A stretch of DNA of 44,466 nucleotides from Clostridia bacterium. GTDB taxonomy: Bacteria; Bacillota; Clostridia; Christensenellales; Aristaeellaceae. Below the pieces are notes generated by a model. The model was not told the origin of the DNA. It saw nothing but the letters and a program-made list of their open reading frames with translations, and made no database searches. The position numbers and the translations under genes were made by a program. Positions 32,977 through 41,021 of the stretch are shown in pieces. The stretch covers positions 1 through 44,466 of the forward strand of contig JAFWZN010000006.1 in NCBI GenBank assembly GCA_017522345.1, given 5' to 3'. How positions within the stretch are numbered: the first letter of the stretch is position 1; the number at the start of each line of letters is the position of its first letter.

Positions 32977-33981
32977 ATGGGGAAATTTGGTAAGGGGCTT
33001 GCAGCGGCGCTTATTGCTTTTTCATTATCATTGGGCGCATACGCGGAAGGCCGCATGCTCATCCCGGGCGGACAGCTTGTAGGCGTTACAGTAAAGACAG
33101 ACGGACTTGTATATGTAGGCGCGTCGGATCTGGGTTCGTCGCCCAGTCCCGCGCGGCTGTCAGGGCTTAAAAACGGAGACGTGATTACGAAAATCAACGG
33201 CGTAGCGGTAAGCGGCGTTCAGTCGCTGACCGACAATGTGCAAAGCGGAAAGGAAAACACGCTTGAGGTCATGCGGGGAGGCGAAACCCTGTCTCTTCGC
33301 CTGACCCCGAAGATCGATCCCAGAGACGGCAAGGTGAAAATCGGCGCATGGGTCAGAGAAAGCGTAGCGGGCTTAGGGACGCTCACCTATATCGACCCCA
33401 AAACCGGCGAATTTGCCGCGCTCGGACATTCCATCAGCGACCCGGACGCGAATATCGTCGTTCCCATCTCGGGCGGGCAGCTGCTTGACGCGAAATTCAC
33501 GGGCGTGATCAAGGGCGAAAAGGGCGCGCCGGGCGAGCTTTCGGGCGCGTTCCTGAATGACGGCGCAGTATTGGGCGAAATTCGTGAAAACGCAGAAAGC
33601 GGCATCAAGGGTACGTTCACAAAGGCGAATCTGAACGATTACGTCTATTCGGCTCCGATGGAAATCGCCAAAAAGGGCGAGGTCAAAACCGGGCGCGCGG
33701 AAATCTTGTCCACTGTGTCCGATACCGGAACGGACGTGTACGCCATCGACATCATCGCCGTTGACGAAACGGAAAACGAAAGAAATCTCTTAATTAAGGT
33801 GACGGATCAGGCGCTTTTGAATAAGACGGGCGGCATTGTACAGGGCATGTCGGGTTCGCCGATCCTCCAAAATGGCCGAATTGTGGGAGCTGTAACCCAT
33901 GTTTTAGTGAACGACCCCACTCGCGGATATGGGATTTTCATTGAAAACATGCTTAAAGCCGCAGAAAACGGCATAAATTAA
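32977..33981 (+). CDS. spoIVB: SpoIVB-type PDZ serine peptidase (S55)
   Basis: 334 residues from the ATG at 32977 behind AAGGGGGAA; an in-frame ATG 21 bases earlier has no SD. A signal-like helix (about 5-23) precedes GRMLIPGGQLVGVTVKTDGL, a PDZ domain (SGLKNGDVITKINGVAVSGV, about 50-105) and the S55 peptidase domain. His151 (AALGHSI) and Ser292 (QGMSGSP) are the likely catalytic pair. In Bacillus, SpoIVB is secreted by the forespore and cleaves SpoIVFA to release the SigK protease. This version is shorter than the roughly 430-residue Bacillus protein and is not followed by spo0A, its usual neighbour. A defence-type island follows instead. Confidence 0.85.
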   Translation: MGKFGKGLAAALIAFSLSLGAYAEGRMLIPGGQLVGVTVKTDGLVYVGASDLGSSPSPARLSGLKNGDVITKINGVAVSGVQSLTDNVQSGKENTLEVMRGGETLSLRLTPKIDPRDGKVKIGAWVRESVAGLGTLTYIDPKTGEFAALGHSISDPDANIVVPISGGQLLDAKFTGVIKGEKGAPGELSGAFLNDGAVLGEIRENAESGIKGTFTKANLNDYVYSAPMEIAKKGEVKTGRAEILSTVSDTGTDVYAIDIIAVDETENERNLLIKVTDQALLNKTGGIVQGMSGSPILQNGRIVGAVTHVLVNDPTRGYGIFIENMLKAAENGIN

Positions 33982-33992
33982 CCGAAAACACC

Positions 33993-34040
33993 GAAGCACT
34001 CACCCGGGACGTTGTTCCTGAAGTGAGTGCTTCATTTATT
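33993..34040 (+). terminator. Terminator of spoIVB
   Basis: GAAGCACTCAC / GTGAGTGCTTC, an 11-bp perfect stem, followed by ATTTATTT. It lies 11 bp after the stop, at the left edge of the AT-rich island. Confidence 0.85.
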
Positions 34041-34091
34041 TGAAAAGTCCATAATACGGACAAAATTAAGACAAAATAAGGAGATATCATG

Positions 34092-34463
34092 ATGGCTAAG
34101 TTTGTACCATTGACTTTTTTGAAAGATACAGCAAGTATTGTTGAGTTCTGCCAGGAATGCGGTGAACCTGTTTTTGTTACCCGCAATGGTACACCGGAAA
34201 TGGTGATTATGGACAGCGAGTTTTTTAACGAATATCTCCGCTATCGCAAAGAGGATGGGCGGTTGGATATCAAGAGAGAATTTGCTTCTGTGCCGAAAAC
34301 GATCACGATCAAGGAACTGAAAAACACCGGTGAGGTTTCGGATCTTTGCAGCCAGACGAATGAGCCGATCAGCATTATCCGAAATGGGTATGGTGTGCTG
34401 GTGATTATTAGTATTGCGGGATATGAGAAACGGCATGGTGATTTGTGGAAGGATGGCAATTAA
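34092..34463 (+). CDS. Tandem Phd/YefM antitoxin-domain protein without adjacent toxin
   Basis: 123 residues; AAGGAG lies eight bases before the ATG at 34092 (another ATG three bases earlier). Two copies of a Phd/YefM fold are visible. The first, residues about 3-48, has FVPLTFLKDTASIVEFCQEC, then PVFVTRNGTPEMVIMD. The second, about 70-112, has TITIKELKNTGEVSDLCSQT, then PISIIRNGYGVLVII. Phd/YefM proteins normally bind DNA as dimers and neutralise a toxin encoded just downstream. Here the next gene is the Septu-like ATPase and no ParE, RelE or Doc gene is seen. Base composition is AT-richer than that of surrounding genes. It may be an orphan antitoxin or a regulator of the defence genes; the latter is inference. 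Confidence 0.7.
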   Translation: MAKFVPLTFLKDTASIVEFCQECGEPVFVTRNGTPEMVIMDSEFFNEYLRYRKEDGRLDIKREFASVPKTITIKELKNTGEVSDLCSQTNEPISIIRNGYGVLVIISIAGYEKRHGDLWKDGN

Positions 34464-34505
34464 GTGTATCTATACGTGTATTGCGTAGAAATGTTCATAA
34501 AAATA

Positions 34506-34514
34506 TGGTATAAT
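34506..34514 (+). promoter_or_regulatory. Extended -10 promoter of the Septu-like operon
   Basis: TGGTATAAT (34506-34514) is an extended -10 lacking a good -35. Transcription from it would start near 34521, just before the palindrome at 34534. Confidence 0.5.
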
Positions 34515-34533
34515 ATTAAACAAAGTTAGTGCA

Positions 34534-34560
34534 CAGCAATTATTTAATAAATTATTGCTG
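34534..34560. promoter_or_regulatory. 27-bp palindrome in the PtuA leader
   Basis: CAGCAAT and ATTGCTG arms with an inner ATTTA/TAAAT, one mismatch between them, followed by TTTTGGG. It lies between the promoter and the SD of the ATPase gene, so it could be an operator or an attenuator-type hairpin. Confidence 0.5.
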
Positions 34561-34581
34561 TTTTGGGCAAGGAGAAAAACA

Positions 34582-35757
34582 ATGAAAATTGAAAACTTGA
34601 AAGTTTCAGGTGTCGGTGGAATAAAAGAATTAGAACTTACATTTAACGATGGGTTTAATGTCATTTGTGGTGCAAATGGCGTCGGTAAAACGACTGTCTT
34701 GGATATCATTGCAGATGCATTCGTTACTGCGGATAGTAACCTAAAGCGTAATGCGAATTATGAAAAAGGTAAATATACTATTTCATTTCAAAGTGTTTCG
34801 GGTGTATCAAACAAAAAAACATTTGATGTTTTAGAATTTGTTCCAACAAAACATGATAGTGGGCGGGTTTCGTCAATAGAAAGCCAGTACGTGCTGTTTT
34901 TCTCGATTAAGAGAACTCTTAACTATAAGTCTTTGGATTCGATACCAAAGGATCGTTCAAGAGAAAACAGAGAGTCCGCCCAACAATTACATGATGGGGT
35001 AGAAAATTCTGATTTGAAAGGATGGTTCATTAACCGATATGTTTTCTCAGACAAGGAAAAAAGCCTTAGTGCTGAACAAAAACATAACTTTGAACTTGCG
35101 AAGCGGGCGCTTGGCCTTTTGGATGCTACCGTTAGTTTTTTGACAGTCGATGCCAGTACCCTTGATATTAAATTAAAAACTGGTCGTGGTGATATTTTCT
35201 TTGAATACTTTTCCGCAGGGTATAAAACATGTTTTTCTTTAGTGCTTGGCATTATCAAAGAGATAGAACTACGTTTTAAAAATCCAACAATAAAAGCGGA
35301 GGAGTTTAACGGAGTAATCATGATTGATGAGATCGACTTGCATTTACATCCAACATGGCAAGGCCCTCTTATTAGAACGCTCAAAGAATTGTTTCCTAAA
35401 GTCCAGTTCATTGTAACGACACATAGTCCCAGTGTTTTACAGACATTAAATGCAAAAGAGATTATTGCTCTAAGCATTAATGAAAATGGGGATACTATCC
35501 AAAAAACTTTTGAACTTGGTCGATATGGATTGCAAGGCTGGACAGTAGAAGAAATTTTAAAGGACATTATGGGGATGGAAACAACTACTTCTTCTGTATA
35601 TGAAAGTGCCATTAAAAACTTTGATGTAGCAATGGAACGCGAAGATGCCAAAGCAGTGCAGGAAGCTTACGCAGTTTTGAAAGAAATGTTACATCCAGAC
35701 AGTGTCCTTTTGAAAATGATGGACATTCAGACGGCCGGTTTGGAGGAGCAAGAATGA
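34582..35757 (+). CDS. ptuA: PtuA-like ABC/AAA ATPase of a Septu-type defence system
   Basis: 391 residues from the ATG at 34582 (AAGGAG at 34569-34574). MKIENLKVSGVGGIKELELT starts an SMC/RecF-like ATPase. It has Walker A GANGVGKTT (30-38), an unusual signature FSAGYKTCFS, Walker B VIMIDEIDLHLHP (D249, E250) and a switch His in TTHSPS (H281). The C-terminal part (residues 330-391) is helical and Glu-rich. A 4-bp overlap with an HNH endonuclease gene is the arrangement of type I Septu (PtuAB), an anti-phage system in which the ATPase assembly controls nuclease activity. No reverse transcriptase or msr/msd RNA is seen, so this is not a retron-Septu. Codon use is AT-rich relative to neighbours, suggesting transfer. 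Confidence 0.75.
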   Translation: MKIENLKVSGVGGIKELELTFNDGFNVICGANGVGKTTVLDIIADAFVTADSNLKRNANYEKGKYTISFQSVSGVSNKKTFDVLEFVPTKHDSGRVSSIESQYVLFFSIKRTLNYKSLDSIPKDRSRENRESAQQLHDGVENSDLKGWFINRYVFSDKEKSLSAEQKHNFELAKRALGLLDATVSFLTVDASTLDIKLKTGRGDIFFEYFSAGYKTCFSLVLGIIKEIELRFKNPTIKAEEFNGVIMIDEIDLHLHPTWQGPLIRTLKELFPKVQFIVTTHSPSVLQTLNAKEIIALSINENGDTIQKTFELGRYGLQGWTVEEILKDIMGMETTTSSVYESAIKNFDVAMEREDAKAVQEAYAVLKEMLHPDSVLLKMMDIQTAGLEEQE

Positions 35758-36521
35758 TTCAACTGACACGACCTAATAAACCTCAAAGGCTTGCAGATCA
35801 TGAAGTCGCGTTAACCAATGAATTTAAGGCAGACACTAAAAAGGCTGTATGGAAAAAAGCATATATTCAAAATCCTTTATTAGAAATGTCGAACCATAAA
35901 TGTAGTTATTGTGAACGAGCAATTGGTAAGAATAGTGGCCAGGATGTCCATATTGATCATTTCAAATATAAAGACAAATATCCTGAATTGGTTGTCGCTT
36001 GGGAGAATTTGTTGCCCAGTTGTGCACGGTGTAACAGGAATAAGAGCACTCATGATGTAGTCGAACAGCCAATTATTAATCCCACAGAAATAAATCCCAA
36101 GGATCATCTTTTTATTGCAAAATACAGATATTATAGCAAAGATCCTGCGGAAGATAGTGTCGGGCGTCGAACATTAGATGTTCTTCTGTTAAATGATTCA
36201 GACGATTGTTGTTTAGTACGTTTTCAATTAGGCAATGAACTTGCAGAAAAAGTAGAAAATTTTTATCATATCGCAGTTGATAAAGAAGCAAATTTATCAA
36301 CTGATACAGCTGCTAAGAATAAAGTCATAAATGGCTGTAAAAAACTACTCAAAAAATGCCTCCCAACAGCAGAGTACTCCGCATTTATGGCTACATCACT
36401 ACATAGTGATAACAATTTTATAGCTTTAAAAGATTTGCTCACAAAGAATGACCTATGGGATCAAGAACTGACTCAACTGTTTAATGAAAGTAAAAACAGT
36501 GTGTACGATACACATAGATAA
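35754..36521 (+). CDS. ptuB: PtuB-like HNH endonuclease
   Basis: 255 residues, starting inside the ptuA stop (ATGA). The HNH/zinc core spans about residues 48-98: HKCSYCER (C50, C53), then QDVHIDHFKYKDKYPELVVA with the HIDH metal motif (H66, D68, H69), and WENLLPSCARCNRNKS (N85, C90, C93). The C-terminal 150 residues are helical with no recognised motif. With the preceding ATPase it forms the Septu-type pair; the nuclease would cut invader or host nucleic acid on activation. No terminator is obvious before the spoIVB fragment. Confidence 0.78.
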   Translation: MIQLTRPNKPQRLADHEVALTNEFKADTKKAVWKKAYIQNPLLEMSNHKCSYCERAIGKNSGQDVHIDHFKYKDKYPELVVAWENLLPSCARCNRNKSTHDVVEQPIINPTEINPKDHLFIAKYRYYSKDPAEDSVGRRTLDVLLLNDSDDCCLVRFQLGNELAEKVENFYHIAVDKEANLSTDTAAKNKVINGCKKLLKKCLPTAEYSAFMATSLHSDNNFIALKDLLTKNDLWDQELTQLFNESKNSVYDTHR

Positions 36522-36632
36522 ACGAATGGATCTAATTTTGAATAAACTTAATACATACGATACTTTGCTGTAATTTTCTGCAAAACGCTGTCGTATAATA
36601 GCGAAAAATGTTGTCCCTAATGAACATCAAAC

Positions 36633-36773
36633 ATGAGCGGAAGCCCGATTATTCAGGACGGAAAGATCGTAGGCGCGGTTACGCATGTATTGGTGAATGA
36701 TCCGACGCGGGGATATGGTATCTTTATCGAGAATATGCTGAATGAGTCAGGGCAGGCGGCAAAGAATCAATAA
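36633..36773 (+). pseudogene. Second spoIVB 3' end (remnant, S55 catalytic Ser region onward)
   Basis: 46 codons beginning exactly at [20 protein letters not shown] and ending [15 protein letters not shown], then TAA. About 33 of the first 36 residues match the C-terminus of the intact spoIVB product, but the nucleotides differ at many synonymous sites, so it is not a fresh duplicate. Homology starts abruptly at the catalytic-Ser motif, and nothing spoIVB-like precedes it. No SD precedes the ATG. It keeps its own terminator (36777). Confidence 0.8.
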
Positions 36774-36776
36774 ATT

Positions 36777-36816
36777 AAGCGTCGGGCGGCTGATTTCAAT
36801 CGCCCGGCGCTTTACG
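36777..36816 (+). terminator. Terminator of the spoIVB remnant
   Basis: AAGCGTCGGGCG / CGCCCGGCGCTT stem followed by TTACGTATACTCTTTTTT. It is different from the terminator after the intact spoIVB. Confidence 0.7.
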
Positions 36817-36866
36817 TATACTCTTTTTTATTCCGACCCAAAAGATCAAAACAGCAGAAAAACACA

Positions 36867-36895
36867 TTGCTATTCTCCGCGCATACGGATATAAT
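36867..36895 (+). promoter_or_regulatory. Promoter of the YgjV-GH2-GH32 operon
   Basis: TTGCTA (36867-36872), 17-bp spacer, TATAAT (36890-36895), then GAGGAG and ATG at 36926. Confidence 0.75.
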
Positions 36896-36925
36896 TTAGC
36901 CACAATATGCGAGGAGTCATCAATC

Positions 36926-37471
36926 ATGTTCATATGTGCGCAAATCATTGGCTTTCTGGCTATGGCTGCCAATATCGTGTCCTACCAATTTAAACGCAAG
37001 CAAACGGTTCTCATTTTTCAGTTGATCGGCGCGGCCTTATTTGCGGTCAATATGCTCATGCTGGGCGCGTCCATGGGCTTTATATTAAACATTATTTCCA
37101 TGATAAGGGCCGTTGTGTATATGGACAGAAAACGCATCCAAAGCATTACAGGCTATGTAAACATCGGTTTTGTCGCGCTTTACATTCTTTCTTATATTCT
37201 CGTTTTCACTGTGTTTGGAAAACAGCCCACATTTATAAATCTTATTACGGAAATGCTGCCCTTAATCGGAATGACCGTTATGACCATCGGTTTTTCCAAA
37301 ACAAGCGCGGGGGCGATTCGCGTCTCGGCGTTTATCAATTCACCATGCTGGCTGATTTATAACATCAAAAGCTTTTCCTTAGGCGGCATTGCCTGCGAGG
37401 TTTTGAGCCTTGTCTCGGCCATATCCGCGCACCTTCGTTTAAACACAAACATAAAGCAGGAAGGAGAATAG
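36926..37471 (+). CDS. YgjV-family inner-membrane protein
   Basis: 181 residues with about six hydrophobic helices. Start motif QIIGFLAMAANIVSYQFKRK, QLIGAALFAVNMLMLGASMG, RAVVYMDR and NSPCWLIYNIKSFSLGGIAC match the YgjV (Imp-YgjV) family, whose function is not established. GAGGAG precedes the ATG. It ends three bases before the GH2 gene, so it is the first gene of a three-gene operon with glycoside hydrolases; a transport-related role is possible but unproven. Confidence 0.7.
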   Translation: MFICAQIIGFLAMAANIVSYQFKRKQTVLIFQLIGAALFAVNMLMLGASMGFILNIISMIRAVVYMDRKRIQSITGYVNIGFVALYILSYILVFTVFGKQPTFINLITEMLPLIGMTVMTIGFSKTSAGAIRVSAFINSPCWLIYNIKSFSLGGIACEVLSLVSAISAHLRLNTNIKQEGE

Positions 37472-37474
37472 CGC

Positions 37475-39592
37475 ATGAGAAGCATATCCTTGAACGGAAC
37501 ATGGAGCTACCGTATTCAAAACGGCGCAATCCGCTCAATAGAGGTTCCTTTTTCAAAGCTGCCGGTCGGAAAAAGCATATGCGAACGTTTCTTTGACGCG
37601 CCGGACAATTGGGATCGGCTGTTTTTGAAATTCGACGGCGTTACCTATTATGGCGAGGTTTTCTTAAACGGCATGCGTTTGGGCGAGATGCTGCCTTACT
37701 CGGAATACGAGTTTGAGATCACAAGCCTCGTAAAGCCCGCCCGCAATCAGCTCACCGTCGTTCTGGAGGACATAGACAGAGCCTTCGGCCCAACGGAAGG
37801 CTGGGAAAACTTCGGCGGTATCATCCGGGACGTACATTTATTGTGCCGATCAAGCTGCTACATAGAAAATGTATTTTTCAAGGGAACTCCGCTTAATGAG
37901 CATTCCGCCTCAATGGAGGTGGAAATAAACGCCCAGTGTCTAAACGGCGCCCGCTTTTTCATCTCTCTTCATCAGGGAGAAAAGCAGATTGCATCCTATG
38001 AACAGCCGTTTGGAGAAGTGCGAAGCATGCTCATCGAAAACATCTGCATGTGGTCGCCAAACCTGCCTCAGCTTTACACGCTTTGCGTTGAGCTGTTATC
38101 CGGCGAAAAAGTCGTGGACCAATATCACTGTCAGGTAGGCTTTCGGTCTATCACCCACGACGGTCACATTTTCTATATAAACGGAAAGCCAATATTCTTA
38201 AAGGGCGTGTGCAAGCATGAAATGGTGGCTGACAGCGGTCATTGCCCCACCTATCGCGAGATCGAAAACGACATGCAGATCATTAAGGAAATGGGCTGCA
38301 ATTTCGTTCGGCTGGTACACTATCCCCACAATAAGCAGATTCTTGATATTGCAGACCGATTGGGGCTTTTGGTGTCCGAGGAGCCGGGGCTGTGGCAGTC
38401 GGACACCGCCAATTCGGAAATTTCAGAGGGCAGCAAGGAGGTTCTCAGGCGCACCATCCTGCGCGACCGGAACCACCCCTCAATTGCGTTCTGGCTGTGC
38501 TTTAATGAATGCCGGTTTACGGAAAAATTCCTCATGGAAAGCGCGGCGATCTGCCGAAGGCTTGATCCCACCCGCATGGTATCCGGCGCAAACTGCATGA
38601 GCGACGAGGATACGCTTATCTACTACAACAAATGCGGCTTCGACTTTTACACCATGCATCCCTACGCTCAAACCTTTGACCGGGCGCAAAAAAGCGTAGA
38701 CATGTTGTGCGATAAGCCGCTGATCTTCTCAGAATGGGGCGGCTATTATCTGTATGACAATCCGCACCTTATGAAGGATTTTATGGAGAGAATGCACGAG
38801 CTGTATCGAAAAGGTGCGCTCGCCGGCGCGTTTTTCTGGTTTTTTGCGGAGCTCAACGATTTTAACCGCGGCAGACCCGCCTGTATCGACGGCGTTCTCA
38901 GGGAAGGTCTTGTGACCAAGGATCGCGCGCCTACGCTGATTTTTGACAGCTTCCGCGAAGGCCTTACATTGTTTGACGAGCCCAAGCATTCCCTTGATTC
39001 TCCCTTCTGGTATGAAGCGGGCGCTGCCTTTGAAGCGCTTAAGCCTCAAAATATGCTTTTGCCCGCGCTGCCTCCCTCCGATTCGGCGCTTAACGACGTT
39101 TTGAAAAAGCACGCCTCAGGCTACGGCGCGCTTCGGAAAAGAAAGCTGACAAGCGGCCCGAAGCTCCCCTGGCAGACGCCATACGTCCTCAAGGCCGGAA
39201 CGCCCCTTCTGTTTGAAGGCGCTCTACAGGCGCAAAAGCTGTCGATTCTGGGGCTTACGTCCGTGATCAACGGATACCCTCTGGGCGGCGCGTACGGAGA
39301 AAACGTGCTTTCTGTTTTCATTGTGTATGATGACGGCGATCAGCAAGTGATCCCGCTAAAAAACGGAATTCACATCACCACAGTGTTTTCGCTCCATCAG
39401 TCCTCCCGGATCGACCCGGTGGCGGAGCAGGCGCGCCGTTTTGCGCTGTTTGGCTACGACAAAAATTTTGAGATATATGTGATGAACCGGCTGGATATTC
39501 CCCTTAAGCAGGAAAAAAAGCTGAAGCATGTGGTTTTCACTTCGGAAAACGACCGATATGCCGTTTTATTGTACGGTGTGTTTGCACTGTAA
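37475..39592 (+). CDS. Glycoside hydrolase family 2 (beta-glucuronidase/galactosidase-like)
   Basis: 705 residues without a signal peptide, so cytosolic. The N-terminal sugar-binding jelly-roll (YYGEVFLNGMRLGEMLPYSE and GWENFGGIIRDVHLL) leads to the Ig-like domain and a TIM barrel. The barrel has LKGVCKHEMVADSGHCPTYR and EMGCNFVRLVHYPHNKQILD. Acid/base Glu345 lies in WLCFNECRF and nucleophile Glu420 in IFSEWGGYY, the expected pair for retaining GH2 enzymes. About 170 C-terminal residues form an extra domain. The substrate is probably a beta-glucuronide, beta-galactoside or beta-mannoside. Followed by a GH32-like gene 57 bp downstream. Confidence 0.85.
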   Translation: MRSISLNGTWSYRIQNGAIRSIEVPFSKLPVGKSICERFFDAPDNWDRLFLKFDGVTYYGEVFLNGMRLGEMLPYSEYEFEITSLVKPARNQLTVVLEDIDRAFGPTEGWENFGGIIRDVHLLCRSSCYIENVFFKGTPLNEHSASMEVEINAQCLNGARFFISLHQGEKQIASYEQPFGEVRSMLIENICMWSPNLPQLYTLCVELLSGEKVVDQYHCQVGFRSITHDGHIFYINGKPIFLKGVCKHEMVADSGHCPTYREIENDMQIIKEMGCNFVRLVHYPHNKQILDIADRLGLLVSEEPGLWQSDTANSEISEGSKEVLRRTILRDRNHPSIAFWLCFNECRFTEKFLMESAAICRRLDPTRMVSGANCMSDEDTLIYYNKCGFDFYTMHPYAQTFDRAQKSVDMLCDKPLIFSEWGGYYLYDNPHLMKDFMERMHELYRKGALAGAFFWFFAELNDFNRGRPACIDGVLREGLVTKDRAPTLIFDSFREGLTLFDEPKHSLDSPFWYEAGAAFEALKPQNMLLPALPPSDSALNDVLKKHASGYGALRKRKLTSGPKLPWQTPYVLKAGTPLLFEGALQAQKLSILGLTSVINGYPLGGAYGENVLSVFIVYDDGDQQVIPLKNGIHITTVFSLHQSSRIDPVAEQARRFALFGYDKNFEIYVMNRLDIPLKQEKKLKHVVFTSENDRYAVLLYGVFAL

Positions 39593-39649
39593 AAGAAAAG
39601 TATATAAAAAAGACAATCTTCAATGAGCAAAACGCAAGGAGGACGTCGC

Positions 39650-40909
39650 ATGCAAAACCCGTGTGATTCGGCTGCTCTTGAAAAGCGCAAAAATTTCCCC
39701 GGGGATGATTTTACAATTGCGTTTTCCATAAAAAAAGAGGGAACGCAGTTTCGCGCGGATAACGAAAGCGAAAACGTGCTGGCTTGTACCTTTGAAGGCG
39801 GAAAGCTGGAATTTTCCATTAAGTACGATTTTCTTGACAAGCCGCCTATGACGCTCGAAGCCCCCGCCAAATGCGGCGATCAAATCAAAATTCATGTGCT
39901 GCCGCACAGGCTGGAACTCTATATAAACGACGTCCTTTCAGACGAAGAATGGCCCTGCGGAAACCACTTTTTAGCCCATTGCCCGATCAAGGATTGCGGA
40001 TGCTCTCATAAAATCATAAGGTCCGGCTTTTCAAAAACGGAGGATAAAACCGTTATCGGCACATTTGAAAACGCCGAGGGCTGGAAACCCGAAGAAAATG
40101 TTTTTGTAGGCGATTGCATGCCCTATTCTCATGACGGCGCATATCATGTTCTGTATTTGAAGGATCGACGCCATCACAGAAGCAAGTGGGGCCTTGGCGC
40201 GCACCAGTGGAACCACATTTCGACAAGGGACTTCATCCATTGGAGCATCCATCCAACCGCCGTTGAAATCGACGATAAGAACGAAGGCTCCATCTGCACG
40301 GGGTCATGGATCATGCGCGGCGAAACGCATTACCTGTTCTACACCATAAGAATGTGCGACGGAAGCCCTGCGAAAATCTGCCGTTCCGTCTCCGAGGATG
40401 GCTTTCATTATCAAAAAGACAGAAGCTTCTCCTTCACATTGTCTCAAAAATATGTTGCCCCTTCCGCAAGGGATCCCAAGGTAATCAAGTCTCACGACGG
40501 ACTTTATCATATGATTCTGACCTCGTCTCTTTCGAAGGAGAAAAACGGCTGTCTTGTACATCTGGTATCTAAGGATTTGACGAATTGGACGGAATTGGAA
40601 AGTCCTTTGTATATTGCCCCTGAAGGCATGGGCGAGCCGGAGTGCCCGGATTACTTCTTTAAGGACGGGTATTATTATCTTGTATACAGTCTGCACGGGA
40701 AGGGATATTATAAGTATTCCAAAGCTCCCTTTGACAGCTGGCAAACCCCCGAAAACCCAATCATTCCATGCAAATCCGTGCCGAAGGCAGCGATCTGGAA
40801 AGACGAAGTGATCTTCGCAGGCTTTGACGGTCATGGACGCTATGCAGGAACAATGACCTTTCTGAAAGCCGAAGTTCAGAAGGACGGTCTTTTGAAATAC
40901 CATCAATAA
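39650..40909 (+). CDS. GH32-like (clan GH-J/GH43-type five-bladed propeller) glycoside hydrolase
   Basis: 419 residues from the ATG at 39650 (AAGGAGG seven bases upstream; an earlier in-frame ATG lacks an SD). The first 140 residues are a beta-sandwich-like module (IAFSIKKEGTQFRADNESEN...). The propeller begins with VFVGDCMPYSHDGAYHVLYL (candidate nucleophile Asp155), contains HISTRDFIHWSIHP, SARDPKVI (Asp275) and GMGEPECPDYFF (acid/base Glu331). The RDP and EC-P motifs fit GH32-type enzymes, but the usual WMNDPNG motif is replaced by GDCMPY, so the exact family and substrate (fructan or another glycan) are uncertain. No signal peptide. Confidence 0.75.
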   Translation: MQNPCDSAALEKRKNFPGDDFTIAFSIKKEGTQFRADNESENVLACTFEGGKLEFSIKYDFLDKPPMTLEAPAKCGDQIKIHVLPHRLELYINDVLSDEEWPCGNHFLAHCPIKDCGCSHKIIRSGFSKTEDKTVIGTFENAEGWKPEENVFVGDCMPYSHDGAYHVLYLKDRRHHRSKWGLGAHQWNHISTRDFIHWSIHPTAVEIDDKNEGSICTGSWIMRGETHYLFYTIRMCDGSPAKICRSVSEDGFHYQKDRSFSFTLSQKYVAPSARDPKVIKSHDGLYHMILTSSLSKEKNGCLVHLVSKDLTNWTELESPLYIAPEGMGEPECPDYFFKDGYYYLVYSLHGKGYYKYSKAPFDSWQTPENPIIPCKSVPKAAIWKDEVIFAGFDGHGRYAGTMTFLKAEVQKDGLLKYHQ

Positions 40910-40946
40910 TATCGTCCTTTTCAGGATTCCGCTGCATTTATACAAA

Positions 40947-40997
40947 AAAACGGGCCTTTTGCAGAAGCTGTATTCTGCAAAAGACCCGTTTTGATTT
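40947..40997. terminator. Bidirectional terminator
   Basis: A long stem (AAAACGGGCCTTTTGCAGAA with TTCTGCAAAAGACCCGTTTT) with A and T runs, between the GH operon and the leftward gene at 41022. Confidence 0.85.
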
Positions 40998-41021
40998 TTC
41001 CTTCAATGATTTTTGATTCTT

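Noticed and set aside
34464..36632. Retron with Septu effector
   Set aside because: No reverse transcriptase gene and no msr/msd-like structured RNA beside the ATPase-HNH pair.
36633..36773. Functional small gene encoding a SpoIVB C-terminus
   Set aside because: No SD before the ATG, starts in mid-domain at the catalytic Ser, and lacks the PDZ domain and the catalytic His.
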